From: Vibrio sp. SCSIO 43135
Lineage (GTDB): Bacteria; Pseudomonadota; Gammaproteobacteria; Enterobacterales; Vibrionaceae
Assembly: GCF_023716665.1 (NCBI RefSeq)
Contig: NZ_CP071859.1
Span: 2,108,001-2,172,000 of the forward strand
Direction: 5' to 3'
DNA: 64,000 bases
The notes beneath the pieces are model-generated. The model was not told where the DNA came from and made no database searches. It was given only the letters and a program-made list of their open reading frames with translations. Shown in pieces: positions 35,367 to 43,893 of the stretch. The position numbers and the translations under genes were made by a program. Within the stretch, counting starts at the first letter, position 1. Each line of letters begins with the position of its first letter.

Positions 35367-35437
35367 GAAAGCTAAGGCGGCACACCTCGCCCTTTAGGAG
35401 CGCGGACAAGGTATGCCTTTTTAATCGGAGTAATCCG

Positions 35438-35995
35438 TTAGATTTTACCTACTAGGTCTAGAGATGGCGCTAGAGTCTCTTCACCTTCTTTCCATTTAGC
35501 AGGGCAAACTTCACCTGGGTTGTTTGCTACGTACTGTGCTGCTTTCACTTTACGTAGTAGGTCTTCTGCATCACGGCCAATGCCTTCTGCAGTGATTTCC
35601 ATTGCTTGGATAACACCTTCTGGGTCGATTAGGAACGTTGCACGGTCTGCAAGGCCTTGACCTTCACGCATTACGTTGAAGTTGTTAGTGATAGTGCCCG
35701 TTTGGTCGCCTACCATGAAGTATTCAATAGTACCGATTTTGTCTGAAGTGTCGTGCCACGCTTTGTGTGAGAAGTGAGTGTCTGTTGATACTGAGTAAAC
35801 TTCTACACCGCGAGATTGAAGCTCAGCGTATTTTTCTTGTAGGTCTACAAGTTCAGTAGGGCATACGAAAGTAAAGTCTGCTGGGTAGAAGAAAAATACT
35901 GCCCATTTACCTTTTACATCTTGCTCTGTGATTTCTACGAACTCGCCGTTTTTGAATGCCGTTGCGTTGAATGGTTTGATTTCTGTGTTGATCAT
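35438..35995 (-). CDS. ahpC: Alkyl hydroperoxide reductase subunit C (typical 2-Cys peroxiredoxin)
   Basis: A protein of 185 residues from ATG 35995; upstream in-frame codons to 36022 lack a ribosome-binding site as good as the GAGAG here. The peroxidatic Cys45 lies in FTFVCPTE and the resolving Cys near 165 in GEVCPAKW, with YF-type C-terminal helix features of the decameric AhpC class. It reduces hydrogen peroxide and organic hydroperoxides and is regenerated by AhpF. An OxyR-like tandem site lies 85-125 bases upstream. It is typical in every respect. Confidence 0.96.
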   Translation of the reverse strand: MINTEIKPFNATAFKNGEFVEITEQDVKGKWAVFFFYPADFTFVCPTELVDLQEKYAELQSRGVEVYSVSTDTHFSHKAWHDTSDKIGTIEYFMVGDQTGTITNNFNVMREGQGLADRATFLIDPEGVIQAMEITAEGIGRDAEDLLRKVKAAQYVANNPGEVCPAKWKEGEETLAPSLDLVGKI

Positions 35996-36308
35996 GATTC
36001 TACTCTCTTTCATTTTTGTCATGTTTGACGCTCTGCTGCGTCGATGGAGATATATTGCCTCTCCCAGAGAGAATTAGAAAATTGGACGTTTCTATTAAAT
36101 TGATAGCCAAAAGCTATTTGTAAGCCACCAACTTGATAGGTAATTCAAATCAACAGTCAATTTAATAGCCGGAAGATAATTGAATGACAGAGTGAACTGC
36201 TTGGCACTATAGAGCGATGTTCCTGAACATCGATATAGTAAAACTGACTGCTGAGGTCTGCTAATAATGAGCAATAAGACGGGATTTTGAAAAGCTTCAG
36301 ATAGCAAA
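35996..36308. other. Intergenic region upstream of ahpC
   Basis: 313 bases holding the ahpC leader, its OxyR-like site (36080-36118) and AT-rich sequence reaching the 4.5S RNA terminator. No protein gene is supported; open frames here overlap the SRP RNA gene or have no motif. Confidence 0.6.
36080..36118 (-). promoter_or_regulatory. OxyR-like tandem site upstream of ahpC
   Basis: AATTGGACGTTTCTATT, five bases, then GATAGCCAAAAGCTATT, fitting the ATAG-x7-CTAT OxyR pattern in the second half. Its position and spacing mirror the ahpF site. Confidence 0.72.
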
Positions 36309-36330
36309 ACGCCGCTAATAAAAGCGGCGT
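36309..36330 (-). terminator. Terminator of the 4.5S RNA gene
   Basis: The hairpin ACGCCGCT / AGCGGCGT is followed by a T run on the minus strand, directly 3' of the 4.5S RNA. Confidence 0.82.
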
Positions 36331-36337
36331 CTTAAAT

Positions 36338-36446
36338 GGGCGGAGACCCCAGCCACATCCCGGCACACAAGTCACACGCTGCGGCTGCTTCCTTCCGGAC
36401 CTGACCGAGTTCACGAGCTATTGTTGCGGGAGGACCAGGGCCTCCA
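36338..36446 (-). ncRNA. ffs: 4.5S RNA (signal recognition particle RNA)
   Basis: Read on the minus strand, this has the invariant SRP RNA apical core: GGTCAGGTCCGGAAGGAAGC (GGAA tetraloop and the asymmetric A-rich internal loop that binds Ffh). The flanking complementary arms are GGAGGCCCTGGTCCTCCCGC at the 5' side and GTGTGCCGGGATGTGGCTGG at the 3' side, which fold into the long 4.5S hairpin. The length of about 109 nt fits the bacterial 4.5S type without an Alu domain. It targets nascent membrane proteins through Ffh and FtsY. A promoter and a terminator flank it. The ends are estimated to within a few bases. Confidence 0.95.
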
Positions 36447-36486
36447 TAGATTCTGTTTCTTGACGTTGCCATCAAGAGCGAAAGGG

Positions 36487-36515
36487 ATTATCGGTGATAG
36501 CAGCCCCTAATGCAA
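36487..36515 (-). promoter_or_regulatory. Sigma70-type promoter of the 4.5S RNA gene
   Basis: On the minus strand TTGCAT (36515-36510), 17 bases, then GATAAT (36492-36487). Transcription would begin near 36480, leaving a leader of about 34 bases before the mature 4.5S end; E. coli ffs also has a processed 5' leader. Confidence 0.6.
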
Positions 36516-36575
36516 GGGCAAACCCGCTTATTTTGGTGCTTAGGAATCTAAGTGTTTAGGGATTAAGCGATCCGG

Positions 36576-38585
36576 CTATAAAGCTCGCAAGATATTGCTG
36601 GTTTTCGATGCGCATTGTGTCTCTTTATTCTTATCGCGATACATCGCTTCATCGGCAATGTTCATGACTTCTTGCAAAGACATAAATTGCTTTCTTGGTG
36701 GAGAAACGCCAACCGCGACTGACACTTTCAATGTCAGATTGGCGGAAGTGTTACGATAGTAGATTGGGCTTAGCTGCTCGGACAGCCCGATGATATCTTT
36801 GCGCTCAATGTCTGCGACCAACACAAATTCGTCACCACCAATTCGATAACAACTGCCACGCCATACTGAACGGATTCTGTCAGCAAGTGCTTTGAGTACC
36901 TCATCGCCTATCTCATGGCCATAGTTGTCGTTAATCACCTTGAATTCGTTGATGTCTAGGTACACCAAGGTCATATTTGCGCCCACGCCCGTACGGAATT
37001 TACGGTGCAATGCTCGTCTGTTTTTCAAACGAGTAAGGTTGTCGGTTGTGGATTGAATATGAAGATACATTGCTACAACCAACATAAATCCAATCACCAA
37101 CATAAGTAACCATTGACTCTGACGGGCAAAACGCTTCTCTGTCAGTAGCGTCGCTCGCCAATCTGGCTGCACATCGTATTGACTCACAATCGATTCCACA
37201 TCCAGCATCTTCATTGCTCGACTAAATAAAGCAGCTAACGCTTCACCCTGTTCATTTTTGGTGAATCCAATCGCAATATCTGATGTGTAAAAGCTGCCAA
37301 TCATCGAATCTTTTACCAAAGGCAGTAGTTCGTTAGCACCACGAAGAATGAGATTAAAGCTGGTTTCACTCATTGGCACATAATCGATATCCCCACGAAG
37401 TAGCGCTTGCATTAATTCCGTATCAGTTTGATAGGTTTTTAATCGCTTATTGGGAAGAAGTTGCCCGAGCAGTTCTTCAAAGAAATCATCTTCAATGACA
37501 CCTATTCGCTCAACCACCAGCTCCGATACATTGCGATAGACGTTATCTTTGTAGCCTTCCCTTTTCACCATTACAGAACTTGGCTGGTAGTAAACGTCAC
37601 TATAGCTTACCAATGCTTTTCGGTGCTCAGACACAACCAAGGGGGCAATAATGTCGATATCTTTGGAGATGATGTCACCATACATACTTTCCCAAGATTC
37701 TCCTGCGTGACTTGTGATATCACACTTAAGAAGCAGTATTTCGCAAGCAGAGAGAACAATGTCGGCACTAATCCCCGTCACTCGGCCATCACGATGGTAA
37801 GTGGCGTACTGGCCACCATTTTCAAATTTGACCTTTAGAGGACGAGAGATGTTGAGTCCAGCATCGATAACAGCCTGACGCAGCGCCTGCTGACGGATAT
37901 CCAGTTGGTACTTCTCAATCGACTCTCGTAGCAATTTCTGAATAGGCGCAGTGTGAATGTACGCAACCATCTGCTTGAGCACAGCTTGGTGTTGACCTTT
38001 AGGTGCAACAATAGAGACAGGTTGGATAGAGATTTGATCGTTAAGCAACTGAGCATCCAACCCTTTGAGCAACATCGGCTTAAGTTGGTTAATTGCGTCT
38101 ACGACCCCTTCAACACCGCCGCTGTTGAGTAGCTGATAAGCTTCAGCATGACCACTGTATTCCACCGTTGTGATATGCGGAAAGTTAACATTTATCAATT
38201 CTCCATACACAGTCCCGGCTGGCACTCCAACAATAGAAATATCTCCGAGCCGAGCGTTGTTGTAACTGTATAGGTAGGTATATTCGATATTAGTGGGTTC
38301 AGAAAAAGAAAAGCGCAATGCTCTCGCATCGGTATAGGTGATATTGGCAGCGAAATCTGTGTCTCCACTTTCCACAGACTGAAGAATTGCATCGAAGCTC
38401 GGTTGATCGATGTAGTCGATATTAACGTTGAACTCATCGGCAATCGAATCAAACAAGACTCGAGTAACGACATCATCAGCTTCTGTCGACACTTTATAAG
38501 TGGTGATGCTCGAAGCTGCATGCAATGCAAAGGATGCACTGCATAAGCAGCAAAAGAAGAATGTTCGAGCAAGCCAAGCAAACAT
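36576..38585 (-). CDS. Diguanylate cyclase with two periplasmic solute-binding-like sensor domains
   Basis: A 669-residue protein. The signal peptide (about 1-24, SFALHAA) is followed by two consecutive SBP_bac_3-type domains (about 26-245 and 255-480), a membrane helix (about 492-513, WLLMLVIGFMLVVAMYLHI) and a cytoplasmic GGDEF domain (about 520-660). The catalytic loop Gly-Gly-Asp-Glu-Phe is intact at 583-587, and TLVYLDINEFKVINDNYGHEIGDE is normal, so it should make cyclic di-GMP. The RxxD inhibitory I-site expected five residues before the motif is absent. The periplasmic half probably binds a small ligand such as an amino acid, so the enzyme would report periplasmic nutrients. It is a single gene. 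Confidence 0.88.
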   Translation of the reverse strand: MFAWLARTFFFCCLCSASFALHAASSITTYKVSTEADDVVTRVLFDSIADEFNVNIDYIDQPSFDAILQSVESGDTDFAANITYTDARALRFSFSEPTNIEYTYLYSYNNARLGDISIVGVPAGTVYGELINVNFPHITTVEYSGHAEAYQLLNSGGVEGVVDAINQLKPMLLKGLDAQLLNDQISIQPVSIVAPKGQHQAVLKQMVAYIHTAPIQKLLRESIEKYQLDIRQQALRQAVIDAGLNISRPLKVKFENGGQYATYHRDGRVTGISADIVLSACEILLLKCDITSHAGESWESMYGDIISKDIDIIAPLVVSEHRKALVSYSDVYYQPSSVMVKREGYKDNVYRNVSELVVERIGVIEDDFFEELLGQLLPNKRLKTYQTDTELMQALLRGDIDYVPMSETSFNLILRGANELLPLVKDSMIGSFYTSDIAIGFTKNEQGEALAALFSRAMKMLDVESIVSQYDVQPDWRATLLTEKRFARQSQWLLMLVIGFMLVVAMYLHIQSTTDNLTRLKNRRALHRKFRTGVGANMTLVYLDINEFKVINDNYGHEIGDEVLKALADRIRSVWRGSCYRIGGDEFVLVADIERKDIIGLSEQLSPIYYRNTSANLTLKVSVAVGVSPPRKQFMSLQEVMNIADEAMYRDKNKETQCASKTSNILRAL

Positions 38586-38709
38586 TAGGTATATCCGTTA
38601 TTTAAATGAGTGGATATTAATTATTTCTAATATTATGCATCACCACACATCAAAACAAAACAGCACACGTTAACACTTGTGCAACATAACACCTAAACTA
38701 AGAGTTCAA

Positions 38710-39449
38710 TCACACCTCTTCCGACTCATCCGAACTGCGCAAGATGTAATCCGTCATCCAAGCCGTACCAAGCAAACAAATCCACACCACAAACACTGGG
38801 TTGGGTACTTCAATATTAGGCGACACGACGAGTGCAGCAAATCCTACGGTTGGTAAAGTCCAGCAGAGTAGCTTGTTCCAGCGGAAAGTTTTGAGCTTAG
38901 TGAGGCTTTCCATTGACGCCATGATTCCCGTAACGCATAACGCAACCAATACCGCGTAAGAAAGGTCGGCTATCCAGAGTGGTAGAATAAGACCTAACGC
39001 CCACCAACTGTGTTTATTAGACGGCTTCCAATGATTGGCCGCCCACCAAATCACAATCACAGAAAGAGTTTGCACCGCCGTCACCATAGCACTGCCACCC
39101 AACTTCCCACCTGATTGCGTCACCATGATGCCAACCTGAAGCGTCACCACTATCAAAGCTGCAGTGAGAATCACGCCAATGCTACTGCGGCGGGAGAAAA
39201 TCACCATCAATAATGGGAATAGCACCCATAAGCTGACTGATAATGCGATAGGTTGATGGGGAAGCGTCAAACCGTAACTGGTCATTGCACCCAATAAGAT
39301 AAGCCCTGCCACGCCCCCCTTGTGGAAATATCCATAACGCAGGGATCACTAGCAAGAACGGGAATGTCACCTTCACTCAAACTGATTGCTCTGGCACAAA
39401 CTACCGCTAATAGGGTTGTGATTAAGAATTGAAATGTTGAAAATACCAT
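38710..39449 (-). pseudogene. Multi-pass membrane protein gene interrupted by two frameshifts
   Basis: The reading begins at ATG 39449, preceded by the good ribosome-binding site AAGGAGAG, as MVFSTFQFLITTLLAVVCAR. Around 39355 the membrane-like reading moves to the next frame (VIPALWIFPQGG). At the six-C run at 39314-39319 it moves again, into the frame that reads VAGLILLGAMTSYGLTLP and stays open to 38710 (about 200 residues, roughly six membrane helices). Each step needs one extra base removed. The intact product would be about 245 residues. It could be a decayed gene or an assembly error at the homopolymer. A start at GTG 39312 could still yield the C-terminal part. Family unknown. Confidence 0.65.
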
Positions 39450-39501
39450 GCCCTCTCCTTATACCGTTCCGTGGTAACAATTGAACTAGGACAAATTCAG
39501 T

Positions 39502-39804
39502 ATGGATCAATTTTTAGTACAAATCTTTGCAGTAATTCACCAAATTCCACAAGGAAAAGTAACCACTTACGGTGAGGTCGCGAAGTTAGCAGGTTATCCA
39601 GGATACGCTCGTCACGTAGGTAAAGCGTTGGGGAATCTGCCAGAAGGTAGCAAATTACCCTGGTTTCGAGTCATCAACAGCCAAGGAAAAATCTCACTCA
39701 AAGGTGAAAACCTTAACAGGCAAAGAGACTTACTTGTTAAAGAAGGCATTGAGGTAACTGAAGAAGGGAAAGTGAGGTTGCGAATATACAAATGGCAGCC
39801 GTAG
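39502..39804 (+). CDS. atl: Alkyltransferase-like protein (ATL, YbaZ family)
   Basis: A 100-residue DNA-binding domain of the MGMT/Ogt type: FLVQIFAVIHQIPQGKVTTY, GEVAKLAGYPGYARHVGKAL, then LPWFRVINSQGKIS. The active-site Pro-Cys-His-Arg of true alkyltransferases is replaced by Pro-Trp-Phe-Arg, so it cannot take alkyl groups. ATL proteins bind O6-alkylguanine and pass it to nucleotide excision repair. It starts 52 bases after the frameshifted gene's start on the other strand and is convergent with the YbaY-like gene. The group atl, ybaY, tesB has the same membership as in E. coli. Confidence 0.93.
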   Translation: MDQFLVQIFAVIHQIPQGKVTTYGEVAKLAGYPGYARHVGKALGNLPEGSKLPWFRVINSQGKISLKGENLNRQRDLLVKEGIEVTEEGKVRLRIYKWQP

Positions 39805-39840
39805 CTGCCATTTGTATATATAACGTTACCGAAACTCTCG

Positions 39841-40272
39841 TTACTTACCACGTACACCAATCAGGCGAAGATCGACAACTTGGGTGTTGTTTTCATCTGT
39901 GATCACAGCGTTCATAGTGTCGGTTATAAAACGAAGCTTACCATCAACCTCAATGCGTGCACTTACGCTGTAACGATGGCGAGGGTCGATTTTCTTGCTG
40001 TCGTATGCAAGGTCAAAGTTAAATGGCACCTGCGCCCCATTGGTTTCAAAGCGATGCTTAGCGAGAACTTTTGCAGGTGCGTCTGCCAATGAAACATCTT
40101 GTAGCGTAATGGTGACTACCGCATTGTCAGGTAATGCGATACGCTCGCGATAAGCCACAGTACCGGTGATAGACTGAACGCCGCTCTGTTCTGCAGCTTG
40201 CTCTGATGCTTGGCATCCCATCAAAATTGAACCGAATACCACTGACAGTACAAGCATTAGTGCCTTTTTCAT
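39841..40272 (-). CDS. ybaY: YbaY-family lipoprotein
   Basis: A 143-residue lipoprotein. The signal sequence ends in a lipobox SILMGC with the lipidated Cys at about 20. One YbaY/T3SS-pilotin-like beta domain follows: VQSITGTVAYRERIALPDNA, VVTITLQDVSLADAPAKVLA, PFNFDLAYDSKKIDPRHRYS, VSARIEVDGKLRFITDT. Function unknown; homologues are outer-membrane or periplasmic lipoproteins. It lies between atl and tesB, as in E. coli, and is divergent from tesB. Confidence 0.88.
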   Translation of the reverse strand: MKKALMLVLSVVFGSILMGCQASEQAAEQSGVQSITGTVAYRERIALPDNAVVTITLQDVSLADAPAKVLAKHRFETNGAQVPFNFDLAYDSKKIDPRHRYSVSARIEVDGKLRFITDTMNAVITDENNTQVVDLRLIGVRGK

Positions 40273-40421
40273 AAAGCCTCTCTAAATTGTTAAATTCACA
40301 GCAATTATAGGTTTGGTTTGCTAAGCTGTCATTGTATATAAACCAAGTTGACAAAAATTTGACTCTGCTAAGATTTGGACAACTAGAATACTAGAACAAC
40401 AATAACTAAGGTAATTGAAGT

Positions 40422-41282
40422 ATGAGTAAAGCCTTAACTGAATTATTAAGCCTGCTTCAGCTAGAAAAGCTGGAAGAAGGGCTATTTCGCGGTCAAAGTG
40501 AGAATTTAGGACTGCCACAAGTCTATGGTGGCCAGGTGATTGGCCAAGCGCTATCCGCCGCTCGATATACTGTTGAGTCCGACAGAACCGTTCACTCTTT
40601 CCATAGCTACTTCCTTTATCCCGGTGATCCAGAAAAGCCGATTATTTATGACGTAGAAAACCTCCGTGATGGTCGCAGCTTTAGCACGCGTAGAGTGAAA
40701 GCCATCCAGAATGGCCGTCCAATTTTTTATCTCACCGCCTCTTATCACGGTGACTCTCCGGGTTTCGAGCATCAAAATACGATGCCAAACATTCCTGGGC
40801 CTGAGAACTTCGCTTCAGAATCAGAGCTAGCTGCTCGTATTGCAGAGTTTCTACCTGAGCGTCTAAAAAAGACGTTTTGTGGGGAAAAACCTATCGAAAT
40901 GCGACCAGTGACTGTAGTCAACCCGCTTAAACCCAGCAAAGAAGAACCCAAACAATACCTTTGGATCAAAGCGAATGGCGACATGCCAGACAGCCAATTA
41001 ATCCATCAATACTTGCTGGGTTATGCATCCGATTGGGGTTTCTTGGTGACCGCTTTGCACCCTCATGAAGTCTCGCTGATGACGCCTAATTTCCAAGTGG
41101 CGACGATTGACCATTCGATTTGGTTTCATCGCCCCTTCAAAATGGATGATTGGTTGCTTTATGCCATTGAAAGCCCAACAGCAAGCAACACTCGTGGCTT
41201 AGTGAGAGGGGAAATATACAACCGCCAAGGCGACTTAGTTGCGACCGCAGTGCAAGAAGGGGTAATGCGCTACACCAAGTAA
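40422..41282 (+). CDS. tesB: Acyl-CoA thioesterase II
   Basis: A 286-residue double hot-dog thioesterase. The N-terminal hot dog (about 15-110) has [20 protein letters not shown] and [20 protein letters not shown]. The C-terminal hot dog (about 165-285) has [40 protein letters not shown] and [20 protein letters not shown]. The Asp (YASDWG), Thr and Gln (VQEG) expected for the TesB active site are present. It hydrolyses medium- to long-chain acyl-CoA to free fatty acid and CoA. It is divergent from the ybaY-like gene; the start follows a TAAGGTAATTG ribosome-binding site. Confidence 0.95.
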   Translation: MSKALTELLSLLQLEKLEEGLFRGQSENLGLPQVYGGQVIGQALSAARYTVESDRTVHSFHSYFLYPGDPEKPIIYDVENLRDGRSFSTRRVKAIQNGRPIFYLTASYHGDSPGFEHQNTMPNIPGPENFASESELAARIAEFLPERLKKTFCGEKPIEMRPVTVVNPLKPSKEEPKQYLWIKANGDMPDSQLIHQYLLGYASDWGFLVTALHPHEVSLMTPNFQVATIDHSIWFHRPFKMDDWLLYAIESPTASNTRGLVRGEIYNRQGDLVATAVQEGVMRYTK

Positions 41283-41298
41283 GTAAGTAAGGAATGAC

Positions 41299-42009
41299 TC
41301 ACTTCTCTTCTAAGTAACACGCTTGAAGCTCTCTATTGAAGTTGGCGACCAAATCCGGTCGCCCATTTAAATTTCGTTTCGTAAAGTACAGATACAGTGG
41401 CTTGTTCTTCACAAGCGAAGACTCCACTTCTTCCAACATTTCCATTTCTTCGAGTAACTTTTCTGCCACTAGATTATTGGCGATGAAAATATCAATCCTG
41501 CGCTTTTTGAGCAGCAGTACCAGCTGTTCAGTCGTGTTCGGGCGGTTGTAGATCGGATAGCTATTGTCTTCAAGCCAGCGCGACATATTCGACCCGATGA
41601 AAGCACCAATTCGTGGCCCGTTTTTCAAGTCATCGACATTTTGTGGATTAGATTTAAGCCAATACCACTTCCATTTTTGCTCCGCAATAATGTCCGTTTT
41701 CACGGCATAACTGTCTCGGTAATTGTTCTGAGAACCGGAAAAAAACCCGTCAACTTCAGAGCTCTCAGCCAGCCTTTGCGCTCTAGCCCAAGGTTCGACG
41801 AGAATCGTCAGATCCACCCCCAACTTATCGAAAGCACACCGAACTCTATCCACTGCAATACCCCGGAAGTGTTCATTGGCAACAGTCTCTACCCTCGCCA
41901 CTTCCGAGTAGCTACCATAAGGAGCAAGGTTGTGAGTAGCAAGTACCACTTGCCGAGCAGCTACATGTACCGAAAAAGTCGCCAACATAATCCAAAGGAC
42001 GCAGCGCAT
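41299..42009 (-). CDS. Periplasmic solute-binding protein, SBP_bac_3-like
   Basis: A 236-residue protein with a signal peptide (about 1-18, MLATFSVHVAAR). A two-lobe extracellular solute-binding fold of family 3 follows: VVLATHNLAPYGSY at the start, a second lobe with GPRIGAFIGSNMSRWL, and RRIDIFIANNLVAEKLLEE near 165-185. There are no ABC permease or ATPase genes next to it, so it is probably a free-standing sensor or an orphan binding protein, as is frequent in vibrios. The ligand is unknown. It is convergent with tesB (16 bases apart). Confidence 0.75.
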   Translation of the reverse strand: MRCVLWIMLATFSVHVAARQVVLATHNLAPYGSYSEVARVETVANEHFRGIAVDRVRCAFDKLGVDLTILVEPWARAQRLAESSEVDGFFSGSQNNYRDSYAVKTDIIAEQKWKWYWLKSNPQNVDDLKNGPRIGAFIGSNMSRWLEDNSYPIYNRPNTTEQLVLLLKKRRIDIFIANNLVAEKLLEEMEMLEEVESSLVKNKPLYLYFTKRNLNGRPDLVANFNRELQACYLEEK

Positions 42010-42099
42010 AACGACACCAATAAATCAGAATCAACACACTAACTATAGTTTCTATTGGCGCGATCGTTCATAAAACAACCAGGTGCGTACTATGCAAAC

Positions 42100-42558
42100 T
42101 TATATAGGCAAAGCGGTGGTGTATTTAAGTGGTTCCATCGCAAAAGTCGAGGTGACGTTAGATATGCCATCAATACTGTTAACGAGCTTTTTATAGAACT
42201 CATCAAAGCACTTCATATCTTTAACGAGCACTTTCATCATGTAATCGTACTCCCCCGCCATTCGGTAAAACTCCATGATTTCTGGGAACTCTGATGCAGT
42301 CTCAACGAATCGGCTATACCACTCATGAGAATGATCGCATGTTTTAACCAGTACAAATGCGGTAAATGATAACCCCAAAAGTTCTGGGTTCAGCAAAGCT
42401 ACCCGCTTTTCAATCACTCCGGATTCTTCGAGCTTCTTTAACCGTTTCCAGCACGGGGTTGTGGTTAGGTTGACCGCTTCGGCAAGGTCATTGAGTGACA
42501 AAGTGCTGTCTTGCTGAAGCAACGCGAGTAGTTTTCGATCAGTACTATCTAGATTCAT
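42100..42558 (-). CDS. decR: Lrp/AsnC-family cysteine-responsive regulator (DecR-like)
   Basis: A protein of 152 residues from ATG 42558 (the frame open to 42597 lacks the conserved start). The winged helix-turn-helix (about 1-60) has [40 protein letters not shown]. The RAM effector domain contains [60 protein letters not shown] and ends [15 protein letters not shown]. It follows E. coli DecR (YbaO) almost residue for residue in these blocks. DecR senses cysteine and activates its detoxification. It is divergent from a cysteine desulfhydrase-like gene, the likely target. Confidence 0.9.
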   Translation of the reverse strand: MNLDSTDRKLLALLQQDSTLSLNDLAEAVNLTTTPCWKRLKKLEESGVIEKRVALLNPELLGLSFTAFVLVKTCDHSHEWYSRFVETASEFPEIMEFYRMAGEYDYMMKVLVKDMKCFDEFYKKLVNSIDGISNVTSTFAMEPLKYTTALPI

Positions 42559-42682
42559 TTCATCGACTCGGAACAAAAGAGAAAAATATTCTCTCAATAA
42601 TAGAATTTACAGTGTCGATAGCAAAGCTTTTCTCTCAGATTAAGGCTAAATTATTAGCATAACAATTTTAAGGAGATACCCT

Positions 42683-43750
42683 ATGTGCAAAGATCATAAC
42701 TGGATAAACAATGCTGTTCGTAAAATCGAAGCAGATTACCAACGTTCAGCAGACACTCACCTTATTAAGCTAGATATTCCAAGCTTAGAAGGCATTGATA
42801 TTTATCTAAAAGATGAAAGCACACACCCAACAGGTTCCCTTAAACATCGCCTCGCACGTTCACTGTTTCTATACGCTATTTGTAATGGCTGGGTTGGTCC
42901 AGAGACCACCATCATTGAATCTTCTTCAGGTAGCACTGCCGTTTCTGAAGCGTACTTTGCCCGTCTGTTAGGCTTACCATTTATCGCAGTGATGCCAAAG
43001 AGCACTGCTCGTAAGAAAATTGAACAAATTGAGTTTTACGGCGGTAAAGCACATTTGGTCGACCGTTCAGATGAAATCTATGCTGAATCTCATCGCTTGG
43101 CTAAAGAGCTTAACGGCCATTACATGGACCAATTCACGTATGCTGAGCGCGCGACAGACTGGCGTGGAAACAATAACATCGCCAATTCGATCTTTAGTCA
43201 AATGGAACATGAAGACCACCCAATTCCAGAATGGGTTGTAATGAGCCCGGGTACAGGCGGTACATCAGCTACTATTGGCCGATTCATCCGCTACCAGCAG
43301 CACAACACCAAGCTATGTGTTGTCGACCCAGAAAACTCAGTGTTCCACGATTTCTACAAAACAGGTAATGCCAACCTTACCGGTGACTGTGGAAGCAAAA
43401 TTGAAGGTATTGGCCGTCCTCGCGTAGAGCCGAGTTTTATCCCTGGTGTTGTCGATGAAATGCGCACTATCCCAGACGCAGCCAGTGTCGCAACCGTTCA
43501 CTGGCTAGAAAAAGTGCTCGGTCGTAAGGCTGGCGCATCTACCGGTACTAACCTATATGGCGTGCTCCAACTGGCAAGTGAAATGAAACAACGTGGTCAA
43601 CGCGGCTCTATCGTCACACTATTGTGTGATAGCGGAGAACGTTACCTAGACAGCTACTACAACGCCGACTGGATTAAAGAAAACATTGGTGATCTTCAAC
43701 CATATCTAGCAAAACTAGAGACCTTAGAAGCAACAGGTGTACTAGATTAA
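42683..43750 (+). CDS. PLP-dependent cysteine synthase-fold enzyme, probable L-cysteine desulfhydrase
   Basis: A 355-residue fold-type II PLP enzyme. The PLP lysine is Lys54 in HPTGSLKHR; the substrate loop is [12 protein letters not shown]; the phosphate-binding glycines are in [13 protein letters not shown]; and the C-terminal part has [13 protein letters not shown] and [10 protein letters not shown]. It resembles CysK/CysM but has the insert and C-terminus seen in single-enzyme cysteine desulfhydrases of the Cds1 type, which split cysteine to sulfide, pyruvate and ammonia. Divergence from a DecR-like cysteine sensor supports detoxification rather than synthesis. AAGGAG lies eight bases before the ATG. 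A terminator follows. Confidence 0.82.
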   Translation: MCKDHNWINNAVRKIEADYQRSADTHLIKLDIPSLEGIDIYLKDESTHPTGSLKHRLARSLFLYAICNGWVGPETTIIESSSGSTAVSEAYFARLLGLPFIAVMPKSTARKKIEQIEFYGGKAHLVDRSDEIYAESHRLAKELNGHYMDQFTYAERATDWRGNNNIANSIFSQMEHEDHPIPEWVVMSPGTGGTSATIGRFIRYQQHNTKLCVVDPENSVFHDFYKTGNANLTGDCGSKIEGIGRPRVEPSFIPGVVDEMRTIPDAASVATVHWLEKVLGRKAGASTGTNLYGVLQLASEMKQRGQRGSIVTLLCDSGERYLDSYYNADWIKENIGDLQPYLAKLETLEATGVLD

Positions 43751-43836
43751 CGTTGAACACAGCACAGTTTCGTTAGTCTTGGGGAAAAGGTTCTACCTTC
43801 TTTCATCTTGATAACAAAAATCTGTCTAGCAAAAAC

Positions 43837-43864
43837 AAAGGCCACTGAAATGTCAGTGGCCTTT
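43837..43864. terminator. Bidirectional terminator between the cysteine gene and recR
   Basis: The hairpin AAAGGCCACTGA / TCAGTGGCCTTT, with A run before and T-rich sequence after, lies between the convergent genes ending at 43750 and 43894. Confidence 0.8.
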
Positions 43865-43893
43865 AAGTATTTCACTCTAGATTTGAAGATGCG

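Larger units (their letters stand above)
35069..35437. other. Intergenic region between ahpC and ahpF
   Basis: 369 bases without a supported protein gene. From the ahpF side it holds an OxyR-like tandem site (35162-35200) and the ahpC terminator (35341-35366). It also holds a larger imperfect hairpin directly after the ahpC stop (about 35374-35419, AAGGC..ACCT with AGGT..GCCTT) and a small CGGA-GTAA-TCCG hairpin at 35426-35437. The hairpins may stabilise the ahpC mRNA 3' end. Confidence 0.6.

Noticed and set aside
36095..36414. Short open frames across the SRP RNA region
   Set aside because: They cross the 4.5S RNA and its terminator; the RNA explains the conservation.
38710..39312. Treating the 200-residue frame from GTG 39312 as an intact gene
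   Set aside because: The upstream region has a strong ribosome-binding site and in-register hydrophobic sequence in other frames, so the frameshifted reading explains more.
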